Below are positions 45,762-58,154 of a DNA stretch of 64,000 bases, piece by piece. Numbering within the stretch: the stretch's first letter is position 1; the number at the start of each line of letters is the position of its first letter. Below the pieces are notes generated by a model, which had not been told where the DNA came from, did not search any database, and saw only the letters and a program-made list of their open reading frames with translations. The position numbers and the translations under genes are program-made. The DNA comes from Methylophaga nitratireducenticrescens (GTDB lineage Bacteria; Pseudomonadota; Gammaproteobacteria; Nitrosococcales; Methylophagaceae): positions 2,294,001 through 2,358,000 of the forward strand of contig NC_017857.3 of the NCBI RefSeq assembly GCF_000260985.4, read 5' to 3'.

Positions 45762-47134
45762 TATTCAACTTTTTTATTAGCAGGTTTACGTCGACGGCGA
45801 CGGCGGGGTTTACGTTTATCTGTCTCTCCGCCGCTACCTAAAGCGTTAACCATTTCGGTCTGCGTAGTAGCAGATGTCTGCTGAAAGGTAGTCCACCAGT
45901 CAGTCAGCTCTTGCAGAGGTTCACCGGATTGAGCCCGCAATGCCAGAAAGTCGTAACCAGCACGAAACTTGGGATGTAACAACAGAGTAAAAGCCCGTTT
46001 TCCCTGGCGACGTGTCAATCGTGGTTGCATGGTCCAGATATCACGAGTGACCAGGCTGAAACGTTTGGGTATAGCAACCGTTTGTATCTGCTCAGACAAC
46101 ACCTCTCCAGCAGCACGTTGCATCGCCGGAATTTCGGGCATTTCGTTACTCAGTTCAAGCCAACGTTGCCGTAATGGCTCCCATAATAAAGCAGCGAACA
46201 GAAACGCGGGCGTAACCGGTTTATTGTCAGCCAGTCTTTTATCGGTATTTTCCAGCGCTTTCATCAGCAACGTACGTGGAAAACCGTTATTTTCCTGATG
46301 TAATAAGGCTGCGGTTTGGGGATAAAGATGATCAAACACACCGTAGTGACAAAGTAACTCGTGAGTTACTGCCGCCTGACCACTTAAATATAGCTTTAAG
46401 GTTTCATCAAATAATCTTGCCGGAGGAATGTCGCTGAGTAATGGAGCCAGATCCACAATTAATTGTTCGGTCTCAGCTTCCAGTTTTAGCCCTAATTTGG
46501 CCATAAAGCGTAAAGCTCGTAGCATTCTCACAGGATCTTCACGATACCTGACCGGTTTATCACCAATTAACCGAATCAAACCTGCCTGCAGATCGGCAAT
46601 ACCGCCGGTGTAATCGACAATCGAAAAGTCACGAATGTTGTAGTACAGGGCGTTAATGGTGAAATCACGTCGCCACGCATCCTGCTCTAATGTGCCGTAC
46701 ACATTATCCTGCATGATACGACCTTGCTTATCGACATGATTTTTAGCTTCAGGAGGCGCTCGGAAAGTGGCTACTTCAATAATCTCATCACGCCCAAAGC
46801 GCACGTGAACCAGTTTGAAACGACGACCAATTAACTGGCTGCGACGAAATAACCGATGCACCTGCTCCGGCAGAGCATTGGTAGAGATATCAAAATCCTT
46901 AGGTTCATAACCCAATAACAAATCCCGTACACAGCCCCCCACCAGATAGGCCTCAAAGCCAGCATCTTTAAGGGTATAAAGCACTTTTAAGGCACTGGGA
47001 CTGATTAACTGTCGGGAAATATTATGATCAGAGCGCTGCACAATAAGTGGTGCGGCTCCCTCGGCAGCGGCGCGGCTTTTTTTACCGGCTTTGATCCGTT
47101 TGAATGAATTGATGAGTGAATTTATCGAAAGCAT
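45761..47134 (-). CDS. pcnB: Poly(A) polymerase I
   Basis: A 457-aa nucleotidyltransferase that adds 3' poly(A) tails and promotes RNA decay. The class II catalytic segment is YLVGGCVRDLLLGYEPKDFDI; RRDFTINALYYN and RYREDPVRMLRALRF follow. The C-terminal tail is strongly basic (KRKPRRRRRRKPANKK). PcnB and CCA-adding enzyme are related; the length, arginine tail and the folK neighbour favour PcnB. Confidence 0.94.
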   Translation of the reverse strand: MLSINSLINSFKRIKAGKKSRAAAEGAAPLIVQRSDHNISRQLISPSALKVLYTLKDAGFEAYLVGGCVRDLLLGYEPKDFDISTNALPEQVHRLFRRSQLIGRRFKLVHVRFGRDEIIEVATFRAPPEAKNHVDKQGRIMQDNVYGTLEQDAWRRDFTINALYYNIRDFSIVDYTGGIADLQAGLIRLIGDKPVRYREDPVRMLRALRFMAKLGLKLEAETEQLIVDLAPLLSDIPPARLFDETLKLYLSGQAAVTHELLCHYGVFDHLYPQTAALLHQENNGFPRTLLMKALENTDKRLADNKPVTPAFLFAALLWEPLRQRWLELSNEMPEIPAMQRAAGEVLSEQIQTVAIPKRFSLVTRDIWTMQPRLTRRQGKRAFTLLLHPKFRAGYDFLALRAQSGEPLQELTDWWTTFQQTSATTQTEMVNALGSGGETDKRKPRRRRRRKPANKKVE

Positions 47135-47185
47135 AAGGTGCGAATAATACCATGCTTAAAGGCGATATCTGGAAATTGCATCAAT

Positions 47186-47758
47186 TTATCTCATTGCCCG
47201 GCGAACCGGTGCAAATGACTGTCGATGAATTGGTGAAGGACCTAAATCGATTAATGCTTGTTGATGTTGTACCGTTGGATAGCCTTTATGTTTAGCCAGA
47301 CCATAACCGGGATAAAGTTGATCCAAAACCAACATCTCACGATCTCTGGCAACCTTTGCTAATATTGAAGCAGCCGCTATGGACGGCTCACTTAGATCAC
47401 CTTTAATGATGGTAGTGACCGGACAGTTTAATTGCGGAGCATAATTACCATCAACCAGGGCATGTTCAAGCTCATAAGGTAAAGCTGCCACTGCACGTTG
47501 CATCGCCAATAAGCTGGCTTGCAAAATATTCAATTGATCAATTTCTTCCACTTCTGCCCGGCCCAACGCCCACGCATAAGCATATTCTTCAATTAACGGT
47601 ACAAGTTGTTCGCGGCGTTTTTCACTGAGCTTTTTAGAATCGGTCAATCCTGTAATAGGTTTATTAGGATCGAGTATGACTGCTGCGGTCACCACTGGCC
47701 CTGCCAAAGGCCCCCTGCCAACTTCATCTATTCCAGCAATTAAGACAACTGACTGCAT
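47186..47758 (-). CDS. rnhB: Ribonuclease HII
   Basis: A 190-aa enzyme that nicks RNA in RNA/DNA hybrids, including single embedded ribonucleotides. [33 protein letters not shown] and [14 protein letters not shown] carry the conserved acidic and Lys residues. It follows lpxB with a 1-nt overlap, an order shared with E. coli. Confidence 0.96.
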   Translation of the reverse strand: MQSVVLIAGIDEVGRGPLAGPVVTAAVILDPNKPITGLTDSKKLSEKRREQLVPLIEEYAYAWALGRAEVEEIDQLNILQASLLAMQRAVAALPYELEHALVDGNYAPQLNCPVTTIIKGDLSEPSIAAASILAKVARDREMLVLDQLYPGYGLAKHKGYPTVQHQQALIDLGPSPIHRQSFAPVRRAMR

Positions 47759-48888
47759 TAAATCAAACTCAGTACAAGTTTTGCAGCATTCACCGCCCCA
47801 CCAGGTGGGCCAAGTGCTTGTTTGACCTGCTGACGAATGTTTTCAGCGTGCTGCTGCCGTTGGGGATGAGTAAGCAAATCCATTAGCTGCTGCTCCAATC
47901 GAACTGGCGTAACGTCATCCTGGAGCAATTCTTTAATTGCCGGCTGTTTTGTCACAATATTGCATAACCCAACATACGGGATTTTCACCAGGCGTTTGAG
48001 TATCCGGTAACTCCATGGAGAAACTTTATAGGTAATAAAATGAGGAACACCCAGCAATGCAATTTCTAGCGTCACTGTTCCCGAGGCTGCGACAATGGCA
48101 TCACAGGTCTGAATAACCTCATAAAAATCATTCTTGATAACGCTTATATTTAAACGTGATCCAGCCAAATATTGTTGCAGAAAGCTTTCCTCAATACCTG
48201 GGGCCTGAGGAATCACTATCTGAATTGGAAAATACCGTTTTTCAATACGTTCAGCAGCTTCCAGCATTACTGGCAATAAGACTGATATTTCACTGCGACG
48301 ACTGCCGGGAAATAAACCAATAACCCTAATATCCTTATCTAATGAGAACTTTTCACGTGCTGCAGGTTTGGACAACTCAGTATGTACAGCGTCTACTAAA
48401 GGATGCCCTACACAGGTAACTGCAACGTCTGCCTTCTCATATATTTCCTGTTCAAATGGAAATAAAACAGCCATATGATCAACAGCACGTTTGATTTGTT
48501 CGATGCGCCCTGCCCGCCAGGCCCAGATTTTCGGGCTGATGTAATACAAAACTTTAATGCCGAGTTTCTTGGCCTGTTTTGCCAGTTTAAGATTAAAGCC
48601 GGGATAATCGATCAGGATTAGCAAATCCGGTGGTTGACGACGTAATTCGGCAACCACCTGATTAAAAATGTTTTTGATTTTGGGGTAACGCTTAATAACC
48701 TCCACCAAGCCCATCACCGCCAATTCAGCAAAGTCAATACCGATATCGGCACCAGCAGCCCGCATTTTGTCACCACCAATACCCGTTATATAGATTGAGG
48801 GTTGCTGCTGCTTTAATGCAGCCACCAGGCGAGCGGCATGAGCTTCGCCCGAGGCCTCACCAGCCACAATGTAAATATGATTACTCAC
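47758..48888 (-). CDS. lpxB: Lipid-A-disaccharide synthase
   Basis: A 376-aa peripheral membrane glycosyltransferase that joins UDP-2,3-diacylglucosamine and lipid [39 protein letters not shown] and [11 protein letters not shown] are diagnostic; FPGSRRSEI follows. The start codon is GTG 48888. lpxA, lpxD and fabZ are not in the window. Confidence 0.97.
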   Translation of the reverse strand: MSNHIYIVAGEASGEAHAARLVAALKQQQPSIYITGIGGDKMRAAGADIGIDFAELAVMGLVEVIKRYPKIKNIFNQVVAELRRQPPDLLILIDYPGFNLKLAKQAKKLGIKVLYYISPKIWAWRAGRIEQIKRAVDHMAVLFPFEQEIYEKADVAVTCVGHPLVDAVHTELSKPAAREKFSLDKDIRVIGLFPGSRRSEISVLLPVMLEAAERIEKRYFPIQIVIPQAPGIEESFLQQYLAGSRLNISVIKNDFYEVIQTCDAIVAASGTVTLEIALLGVPHFITYKVSPWSYRILKRLVKIPYVGLCNIVTKQPAIKELLQDDVTPVRLEQQLMDLLTHPQRQQHAENIRQQVKQALGPPGGAVNAAKLVLSLI

Positions 48889-48898
48889 GAATACTGGC

Positions 48899-50005
48899 TC
48901 AGTCTTCTACATACCCGGTTAATTCAAGTCCAAAACCGGAAACACCGGTTAACTTGGTTGGAGTGCCAATCACCCGCATTTTACGTATGCCCAAATCAGC
49001 AAGGATCTGCGCGCCAACACCAAAGGTTCTCAAATCCCAGCTGGCTTTAAAGGGCGCGGCTTCACCTTGATCCTGCTGCTGATAACGGGCAATTTTTGCA
49101 GCCAGTTGTTTGTTCTGTTCTGGCTGTCGTAATACCACCAGAACACCTTTTCCGGCTTGCTGGATTCGTTGCATCACATCCGGTAAAGGCCAATGGGTGG
49201 GTTCACGTTTTGATGCCAGTAAATCCCCTAGAGGATCAGCCATATGCACACGTACCAATGTTTCCTGTTCTGCATCAATTTCACCATATACTAAAGCCAG
49301 ATGGGTTTGACCACTTACATCATCCTGATAACTGTGCAAGGTGAAATCACCATATTCGGTTGGAAATTCACAGGTCGACATGGCTTTAATCGTCATTTCG
49401 TTTTGCAAACGGTAACTAATCAAATCGGCAATTGTGCCAATCTTTAACTGATGGGTTTGGGCAAACTTTTCCAAATCCGGACGACGCGCCATGGTGCCAT
49501 CATCATTAAGAATTTCAACAATAACAGCTGCAGGCGTGCAGCCTGCCAGATAAGCCAAATCACAACCAGCCTCGGTGTGACCTGCTCGGGTTAACACGCC
49601 ACCAGGTTGGGCTTTTAATGGAAAAATATGTCCGGGTTGCACGAGGTCTTCAGGTTTGGCTTTGGGCGCTACGGCTTTTTTTATGGTTAATGCACGATCG
49701 GCTGCAGAAATACCGGTTGTCACACCATCAGCCGCTTCAATTGAAACAGTGAAGTTGGTAGCATAAGGTGTTTTATTATCGGTCACCATTAGTGGCAAAC
49801 GTAATTGTCGGCAGCGATCTTCAGTCAATGTCAGACAGATTAATCCACGACCAAATTTGGCCATGAAATTAACAGCGTCTGCGCTAACTTTATCGGCGGC
49901 CATTATTAAATCACCTTCATTTTCGCGATCTTCATCATCCATGATAATGACCATTTTACCTTGCTTGAGGTCGTCGATAATTTCCCGGGTGTTGTTGATT
50001 TGCAT
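48899..50005 (-). CDS. ribBA: 3,4-DHBP synthase fused to a degenerate GTP cyclohydrolase II domain
   Basis: A 368-aa protein. The N-terminal RibB domain (about residues 1-200) is intact: [26 protein letters not shown], and it forms the four-carbon unit of riboflavin from ribulose 5-phosphate. The C-terminal half aligns to RibA ([32 protein letters not shown]) but lacks the three zinc-binding Cys residues expected in GTP cyclohydrolase II. So it probably has only RibB activity, and a separate ribA should exist elsewhere. The ATG directly follows the ribE stop. Confidence 0.93.
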   Translation of the reverse strand: MQINNTREIIDDLKQGKMVIIMDDEDRENEGDLIMAADKVSADAVNFMAKFGRGLICLTLTEDRCRQLRLPLMVTDNKTPYATNFTVSIEAADGVTTGISAADRALTIKKAVAPKAKPEDLVQPGHIFPLKAQPGGVLTRAGHTEAGCDLAYLAGCTPAAVIVEILNDDGTMARRPDLEKFAQTHQLKIGTIADLISYRLQNEMTIKAMSTCEFPTEYGDFTLHSYQDDVSGQTHLALVYGEIDAEQETLVRVHMADPLGDLLASKREPTHWPLPDVMQRIQQAGKGVLVVLRQPEQNKQLAAKIARYQQQDQGEAAPFKASWDLRTFGVGAQILADLGIRKMRVIGTPTKLTGVSGFGLELTGYVED

Positions 50006-50647
50006 TTAGCGAATAAAACCCTGTTGAGTAAGAAAATCCCGGCTGATGGTGGAGCCGGTCTGAGGTAGCAGACGTTCCAGATAACGAGCAATCAGATCCA
50101 CTTCCAGGTTGACTCGGGTGCCGGGCTGATAATATTTAATGATGGTTTCTTCAAGTGTATGCGGGATGATATTGATATCAAAACCACCTTCGAAAATACT
50201 ATTTACGGTGAGACTGACACCATCGATGGAAATGGAGCCTTTTTCAGCAATATATCGTGTCAGATCGGCAGGCACTTTTATGCGATATTGCCAGGATCTT
50301 GCCGAGGCGGCTTTACTGATAACCTCACCTAAACCATCGACATGACCACTGACAAAATGTCCACCCAGTCGGTCACCTACCGCAAGGGCTTTTTCCAGGT
50401 TAGCTTCACTACCGGTTGTTAATTGCCCCAGACTTGTACGTTGTAAGGTCTCCTGAGAAACATCGAACTGTAAATGATTTGCCGACATTTCAACCACGGT
50501 AAGACATACGCCATTGACGGCGATACTATCGCCCAGTTTTACGTCAGTCAGCTCCAGTTTGGCCGGATCAATATGCAAACGAAGATCCCCGCCGCGTGAT
50601 TCCAGTGATTTCAGCTGGCCTACAGCCGCGATAATACCTGTAAACAT
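50006..50647 (-). CDS. ribE: Riboflavin synthase alpha subunit
   Basis: A 213-aa lumazine-binding enzyme with two repeated barrels, which dismutates 6,7-dimethyl-8-ribityllumazine to riboflavin. MFTGIIAAVGQL, DSIAVNGVCLTVVE and KGSISIDGVSLTVNSI show the duplicated motif. It lies between ribD (2-nt gap) and ribBA (adjacent). Some annotators use ribC for this gene. Confidence 0.95.
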   Translation of the reverse strand: MFTGIIAAVGQLKSLESRGGDLRLHIDPAKLELTDVKLGDSIAVNGVCLTVVEMSANHLQFDVSQETLQRTSLGQLTTGSEANLEKALAVGDRLGGHFVSGHVDGLGEVISKAASARSWQYRIKVPADLTRYIAEKGSISIDGVSLTVNSIFEGGFDINIIPHTLEETIIKYYQPGTRVNLEVDLIARYLERLLPQTGSTISRDFLTQQGFIR

Positions 50648-50649
50648 AT

Positions 50650-51747
50650 TTAAAAAGCCTCGTTGTACTCTGGGACAGCAGTAATACGCCAGTCCTGACC
50701 AATTGCCCGTATATCGGTAATGTGTAATTGAATATTTTGCGCCATGCGATCCATGCCGGGCAGATGAAATACTGCTCTGGCTGCATCCCCCATCAGTTTT
50801 GGTGCCACATAAAAAATCATTTCATCAATTAACTGTGAACGTAACAATGCACCATTTAACACTGCCCCCGCTTCAACCATTACTTCATTAATTTCACGCT
50901 TGGCCAGTACTGCCAGCATGCCGCTCAAATCAACCTGATTATTTGGTGCAGGTAATACAAGGGTTTCCACATCAGCGCGCACCATTCGCTCACATGCGGT
51001 AAACAACAATACTTTAGCGTCATTGAGGATCCGGGCTGAAGTCGGCATACGTAGCTCACTGTCGACAATAACTTTTAACGGTTGCCGAATGCTCTCACCA
51101 TGGGGATACCAATCATCTACATGACGAACGTTAAGTAACGGATCATCTGCCAGCACCGTACCGACACCTGTCAGGATCGCTGAGCTCCGCGCACGGAGTT
51201 TCTGTACATCGGCTCGTGCTTCAGGACCGGTTATCCATTTACTTTCTCCTGAAGCCATTGCTGTACGACCATCAAGGCTCATCGCTATTTTACTTCGCAC
51301 AAAAGGTCTGCCAAGGCGCATACGTTGAATGAAACCTGGATTTAATTGTTCCGCTTGGGATTGCAAAATCCCCTGATGAACTTCAATACCCGCCTGTTCG
51401 ATACGCTTAATACCCGTTCCAGAAACAACCGGATTCGGATCAGTCATTGCCACAAATAAACGTTTAATTCCCGCGCGGATTAAAGCATCAGCACATGGCG
51501 GAGTTCGTCCGAAATGACTGCAGGGCTCAAGGGTTACATAACAATCAGCGCCTTCTGCATCATGTCCGGCATCATGCAGAGCATTTATCTCGGCATGAGC
51601 TTCACCGGCGCGATGATGCCACCCCTGGCCGATTATCTGATCATTTTTAACAATCACACAGCCAACGCGTGGGTTAGGATCTGCTGTATATAACCCTTTC
51701 CAGGCAAGTTGTATTGCCTGTGCCATAAATTGTTCGTGTTGGCTCAT
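50650..51747 (-). CDS. ribD: Bifunctional riboflavin deaminase/reductase
   Basis: A 365-aa enzyme that deaminates and then reduces the pyrimidine intermediate. The zinc-binding deaminase motif is HAEINAL followed by TLEPCSHFGRTPPC. The reductase domain has RPFVRSKIAMSLDGRTAM and the later VEAGAVLNGALL. ATG 51747 (MSQHEQFMAQAIQLA) is chosen with GGAGG 8 nt upstream, not the GTG at 51762. It heads ribD-ribE-ribBA. Confidence 0.96.
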   Translation of the reverse strand: MSQHEQFMAQAIQLAWKGLYTADPNPRVGCVIVKNDQIIGQGWHHRAGEAHAEINALHDAGHDAEGADCYVTLEPCSHFGRTPPCADALIRAGIKRLFVAMTDPNPVVSGTGIKRIEQAGIEVHQGILQSQAEQLNPGFIQRMRLGRPFVRSKIAMSLDGRTAMASGESKWITGPEARADVQKLRARSSAILTGVGTVLADDPLLNVRHVDDWYPHGESIRQPLKVIVDSELRMPTSARILNDAKVLLFTACERMVRADVETLVLPAPNNQVDLSGMLAVLAKREINEVMVEAGAVLNGALLRSQLIDEMIFYVAPKLMGDAARAVFHLPGMDRMAQNIQLHITDIRAIGQDWRITAVPEYNEAF

Positions 51748-51834
51748 TGGGAGTGCCTCCACCGATTATCGTTCGTTATGATTGTAATCGCATTCGAATG
51801 ATGCGTTGGCACAAACTGGTGCTGATAGTAAGAT

Positions 51835-52308
51835 TCAGCTGTCTTTATCAGATAATGCACGATTTTCCATACGTTCAATTTCTTCCCGAAACGCATTCAC
51901 ATCCTGAAAGCTTCGATAAACAGAAGCGAATCGGACATATGCTACTTCATCCAGTTCACGTAATGCATCCATTACCCAATCACCCACCAGACGACTTTGC
52001 ACTTCTCTTTCACCCGTTGCCCATAACCGTCGAGTGATGGTTTTTACTGAATGGTCAATCGCATCAGTGCTGACAGGACGTTTTTCCAAAGCACGCATTA
52101 TCCCAGCACGTAATTTATTTTCGTCAAACGCTTCACGGGTGGCATCGCGCTTAATCAACCTTGGCAAACTCAGCTCAGCGGTTTCATAAGTGGTAAACCG
52201 CTCATTACATTCCTGACACATACGACGACGTCGAATCGCATCCCCCTCGGAAGAAAGGCGCGAATCAACGACTTTAGAATCTTCAGCTCCGCAAAACGGG
52301 CAACGCAT
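51835..52308 (-). CDS. nrdR: Transcriptional repressor NrdR
   Basis: A 157-aa ATP/dATP-sensing repressor of ribonucleotide reductase genes. The zinc ribbon is [18 protein letters not shown] with a second CQECNERF pair, then the ATP-cone domain with [15 protein letters not shown]. It lies between glyA and ribD, as in many gammaproteobacteria. No nrd genes are in the window. Confidence 0.97.
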   Translation of the reverse strand: MRCPFCGAEDSKVVDSRLSSEGDAIRRRRMCQECNERFTTYETAELSLPRLIKRDATREAFDENKLRAGIMRALEKRPVSTDAIDHSVKTITRRLWATGEREVQSRLVGDWVMDALRELDEVAYVRFASVYRSFQDVNAFREEIERMENRALSDKDS

Positions 52309-52322
52309 CAGTCAGCTCAAAC

Positions 52323-53576
52323 TTATGAATAAACTGGCAATCGTTTACAGATCGTCGTGACTTTGTCACGAATAGCTGCAATCACTTTTTCATCACCATG
52401 ACTATCAATAACATCACACATCCAGCCAGCCAAATCGGTGCAATCCTGCTCGCTGAAACCACGTGTGGTAACCGCAGGTGTTCCGACACGGATGCCTGAT
52501 GTCACAAAGGGTGATTGCGGATCGTTAGGCACAGCATTTTTATTGACCGTAATATGGGCATTACCCAACCAGGCATCGACTTCTTTACCGGTCAGTCCCG
52601 CTTCAATAAAGCTGACCAGGAACAAATGGTCATCGGTTCCTTTAGAAATCACATCATAGCCACGGGCCATAAAGACTTTGGCCATCGCCTGAGCGTTTTT
52701 GACGACTTGCTGTTGATAGGTTTTGAACTCCGGTAACATTGCTTCTTTAAACGCCACCGCTTTTGCCGCAATCACATGCATTAACGGGCCCCCCTGAAAT
52801 CCCGGAAAGACAGCGGAGTTCAGTTTTTTCTCAAGCTCGGGATTGGATTTTGCCAAAATCAAACCACCACGTGGACCTCTTAATGTTTTATGAGTGGTAG
52901 TTGTGGTCACATCAGCAATTTGTACCGGATTTGGATACAGTCCAGCGGCTACCAATCCCGCAACATGGGCCATATCAACCAGTAAATATGCACCTACTGA
53001 GTCAGCAATATCACGGAATTTTTGCCAATCGATAAGACGTGAGTAGGCTGAAAAACCTGCAACGATCATTTTTGGCTGGTGTTCTTTAGCCAGTTTCTCG
53101 ACTTCATCGTAGTTAATTTCACCAGAATCAGAGCTGATACCGTAAACCACAGAATTATAAATTTTTCCAGATGCACTGACTTTGGCGCCGTGGGTCAAGT
53201 GCCCACCATGAGCCAAACTCATTCCAAGAATGGTGTCACCTGGTTGCAATAAAGCCAGATAAACGGCAGCATTTGCTTGAGAACCAGAATGTGGCTGCAC
53301 GTTAGCGTAATCAGCTCCGAATAAAGTTTTTGCCCGTTCAATTGCCAAAGTTTCAGCTGTATCAACGTGCTCACAACCACCATAGTAACGTTTGCCGGGA
53401 TAACCTTCAGCGTATTTGTTGGTTAACAATGAGCCCTGAGCTTCCATTACCCGTGGGCTAGTATAGTTCTCAGAGGCAATTAATTCGATGTGATCTTCCT
53501 GACGTTGTTCTTCTGCTGCAATTGCTTGAAACAACTCGTCATCAAAATCAGCGATGCTCATGTTTTTTTTATACAC
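52323..53576 (-). CDS. glyA: Serine hydroxymethyltransferase
   Basis: A 417-aa PLP enzyme that interconverts serine and glycine and charges THF with one-carbon units. [18 protein letters not shown], the HGGHLTHG segment and the PLP-lysine motif [14 protein letters not shown] are clear. GTG 53576 is proposed as the start: it gives [18 protein letters not shown], which aligns with the E. coli start, and AGGGG lies 6 nt before it. ATG 53561 lacks a good ribosome site, and the frame is open to 53636. In a methylotroph this enzyme may also serve one-carbon assimilation (inference). Confidence 0.95.
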   Translation of the reverse strand: MYKKNMSIADFDDELFQAIAAEEQRQEDHIELIASENYTSPRVMEAQGSLLTNKYAEGYPGKRYYGGCEHVDTAETLAIERAKTLFGADYANVQPHSGSQANAAVYLALLQPGDTILGMSLAHGGHLTHGAKVSASGKIYNSVVYGISSDSGEINYDEVEKLAKEHQPKMIVAGFSAYSRLIDWQKFRDIADSVGAYLLVDMAHVAGLVAAGLYPNPVQIADVTTTTTHKTLRGPRGGLILAKSNPELEKKLNSAVFPGFQGGPLMHVIAAKAVAFKEAMLPEFKTYQQQVVKNAQAMAKVFMARGYDVISKGTDDHLFLVSFIEAGLTGKEVDAWLGNAHITVNKNAVPNDPQSPFVTSGIRVGTPAVTTRGFSEQDCTDLAGWMCDVIDSHGDEKVIAAIRDKVTTICKRLPVYS

Positions 53577-53680
53577 AGTTTTCCCCTGTAGCGGCTGTAA
53601 ATGCCCGCATATTGTATCCCACAACGCACGCAGCATCTATGTAAGAATAGTTTTTTCGTTACGCAAAAAGAGGAATCATC

Positions 53681-54544
53681 ATGAAAATAGGCATTCTTGG
53701 CGGAGGCTTGATGGGCAAGGCGCTTGCAGAACACCTTCTCAATCAGAAATGTGAATTGAGCATTTATAACCGAAGCATTGAAAAGATCGCAGATTTAAGT
53801 AGCCAAGGCGCCCGAATTTGTGGGACTGCGAGTGAAGCTGTTGAGCAAAGCGAGATAGTTATTTTACTGCTAAGCGATGCTGATGCGATTGCTACTGTTT
53901 TGGACAGTGTTGAGCCCAACGCATTTATTGATAAGTTATTTATTCAAATGGGTACGATTGCACCAAAGCAATCTCAGCATATTGAAACCCAGCTAAGCAG
54001 TGCCGGAGCAGCTTATCTCGAATGCCCGGTGTTAGGGAGTTTACCGGAAGCCCGTAGCGGCAAACTGATTCTGATGGCCGCTGGAATGGAAGATAATTAT
54101 CGTCAGGCACTTCCCCTGTTGAAAATAATCGGTGAAACACCGCGTTATATCGGTGCAACAGGCCGGGGAGCTGCTGTTAAGTTAGCGATGAATCAGTTAA
54201 TTTCTGGTCTGACTGTCACATTTTCATTAAGTCTGGCGTTAATTGAAGAATATCAGATTGATGTTGAACAATTTATGCAGATTGTCCGCGAAAGCGCTCT
54301 TTATGCGCCAACTTTTGATAAAAAACTGGACCGTATGCGCAACCGGAATTTTAGCGAGCCCAATTTTCCAACCAAACATCTGGCAAAAGATACTCAATTG
54401 TTTCTTGAAGTCGGGGAACAACTGCGGCTTGACACAACCGCTTTACAAGGCGTCAGTCGACTGCTGGATAAAACCATCTCAATGGGCTTGGACAATACTG
54501 ATTATTCGGCAATATATGCCGCGATTTCGCCTGATAGAAAATAA
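53681..54544 (+). CDS. NAD(P)-dependent oxidoreductase (3-hydroxyisobutyrate dehydrogenase-like)
   Basis: A 287-aa beta-hydroxyacid dehydrogenase-family enzyme. The cofactor motif is IGILGGGLMGKALAEHLL, then ECPVLGSLPEARSGKL in the substrate-binding region, and a catalytic-type Lys in RGAAVKLAMNQL. It resembles the glyoxylate/succinic semialdehyde reductase group. The substrate is undetermined. It is the only plus-strand gene between 40707 and 63142 and has its own terminator. Confidence 0.88.
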   Translation: MKIGILGGGLMGKALAEHLLNQKCELSIYNRSIEKIADLSSQGARICGTASEAVEQSEIVILLLSDADAIATVLDSVEPNAFIDKLFIQMGTIAPKQSQHIETQLSSAGAAYLECPVLGSLPEARSGKLILMAAGMEDNYRQALPLLKIIGETPRYIGATGRGAAVKLAMNQLISGLTVTFSLSLALIEEYQIDVEQFMQIVRESALYAPTFDKKLDRMRNRNFSEPNFPTKHLAKDTQLFLEVGEQLRLDTTALQGVSRLLDKTISMGLDNTDYSAIYAAISPDRK

Positions 54545-54555
54545 TCCTCATAAAC

Positions 54556-54582
54556 AAAAACGCCCTCTTTGGAGGGCGTTTT
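54556..54582. terminator. Bidirectional terminator between the oxidoreductase and purA
   Basis: aaaacgccctc (54557-54567) pairs with gagggcgtttt (54572-54582), loop tttg. Runs of A upstream and T downstream give U-tracts in both directions, which suits the convergent pair. Confidence 0.93.
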
Positions 54583-54601
54583 ATTGTATTTTTAGCTAAT
54601 T

Positions 54602-57080
<2,479 letters not shown>

Positions 57081-57085
57081 GTAAA

Positions 57086-57283
57086 TTAATTAACCCAGTA
57101 TAAAATCAGCACGCCAGCGACCATGCTCAGCAACCCCGTTATACGTAGATGCTGATCTGTCATCGAAACAACCTGGAGCAACACTCGCTTTAATGCTGCG
57201 GGGTTTATAAATGGTAAAACCCCTTCAATAATCAACATTAATGCTGTAGCAAGCCAGAGGCTGTGAATCAGCGAATCATTCAC
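57086..57283 (-). CDS. DUF2065 small membrane protein (YjeT-like)
   Basis: A 65-aa protein with two hydrophobic segments (about residues 5-27 and 45-63) and the family motif EGVLPFINPAALKR. It overlaps hflC by 4 nt (ATGA), as E. coli yjeT follows hflC. Function is unknown; association with the HflKC complex is suggested by position only. Confidence 0.92.
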   Translation of the reverse strand: MNDSLIHSLWLATALMLIIEGVLPFINPAALKRVLLQVVSMTDQHLRITGLLSMVAGVLILYWVN

Positions 57284-58152
57284 TGCTCCAATGTATTCAG
57301 GTCACTAAAACTGCTAAAGAAGTCACCTTTGGGTTCAATGACCAGCATGTCTTCCCCTTGGAAGATATGCTTATAGGCCCCTAAACGGCGATAGAATGAA
57401 TAAAAGTTTTCATTTTGACTGTAGGCATCCGCATAAATTTGGGTTGCTATTGCATCACCTTCACCTCGCAACATTTCAGACTGGCGATTGGCTTCTGCTA
57501 AAATAACAGTACGTTGTCTATCTGCATCTGAACGAATTTTTTCCGCTTCTTCTGCACCGCGTGATCGTAAATCTTTCGCTACCCTTTCACGTTCAGCTTC
57601 CATCCGTGTATAGACTGATGAACTGACTTCAGTGGGCAAGTCAATACGTTTAATACGAACATTAACGACTTCAATGCCAAACTCATTTGAAATCCGGTTT
57701 GCCTCATCCATCAAACCACTGACCATTTCTGAACGTTCGCCAGAAACTACTTCCTGAATAGTCCGCCGTCCAAATTCGGCACGTAAACCGTCTTTAATGA
57801 TTTGTGATATCCGTAATTTGGCACTTTCTTCATCTCCACCCATAGAGGTGAAGTAGTCGGCAACATTTGAAATTCGCCAAAGGATAAAAGAATCCACAAT
57901 AACGTTTTTCTTTTCACCCGTCAGGTAACGTGCTGGAGTAGCGTCAAGACTGAGAATACGACCATCAAAACGACGAACCTCATTAACAAAGGGAATTTTG
58001 AAATGAATGCCCGGCTCAAAATCAGCATGCTCAATTTGACCTAAACGCAACAATATAACGCGTTCACGTTCATCCACAAAAAAGATAGCTGAACTCAGTG
58101 TGATCAATGCCAGAACAACAATAAAAATAATAGCAGTAAATTTAGAACTCAT
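57280..58152 (-). CDS. hflC: HflC modulator of FtsH protease
   Basis: A 290-aa SPFH-domain inner-membrane protein with one N-terminal helix and a large periplasmic domain. FVDERERVILLRLGQI, RDSFILWRI-type (here VDSFILWRISN) and DLRSRGAEEAEKIRSDADRQRTV lead to a coiled-coil region. With HflK it encloses FtsH and tunes its access to membrane proteins. It follows hflK after 2 nt. Confidence 0.96.
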   Translation of the reverse strand: MSSKFTAIIFIVVLALITLSSAIFFVDERERVILLRLGQIEHADFEPGIHFKIPFVNEVRRFDGRILSLDATPARYLTGEKKNVIVDSFILWRISNVADYFTSMGGDEESAKLRISQIIKDGLRAEFGRRTIQEVVSGERSEMVSGLMDEANRISNEFGIEVVNVRIKRIDLPTEVSSSVYTRMEAERERVAKDLRSRGAEEAEKIRSDADRQRTVILAEANRQSEMLRGEGDAIATQIYADAYSQNENFYSFYRRLGAYKHIFQGEDMLVIEPKGDFFSSFSDLNTLEQ

Positions 58153-58154
58153 GA

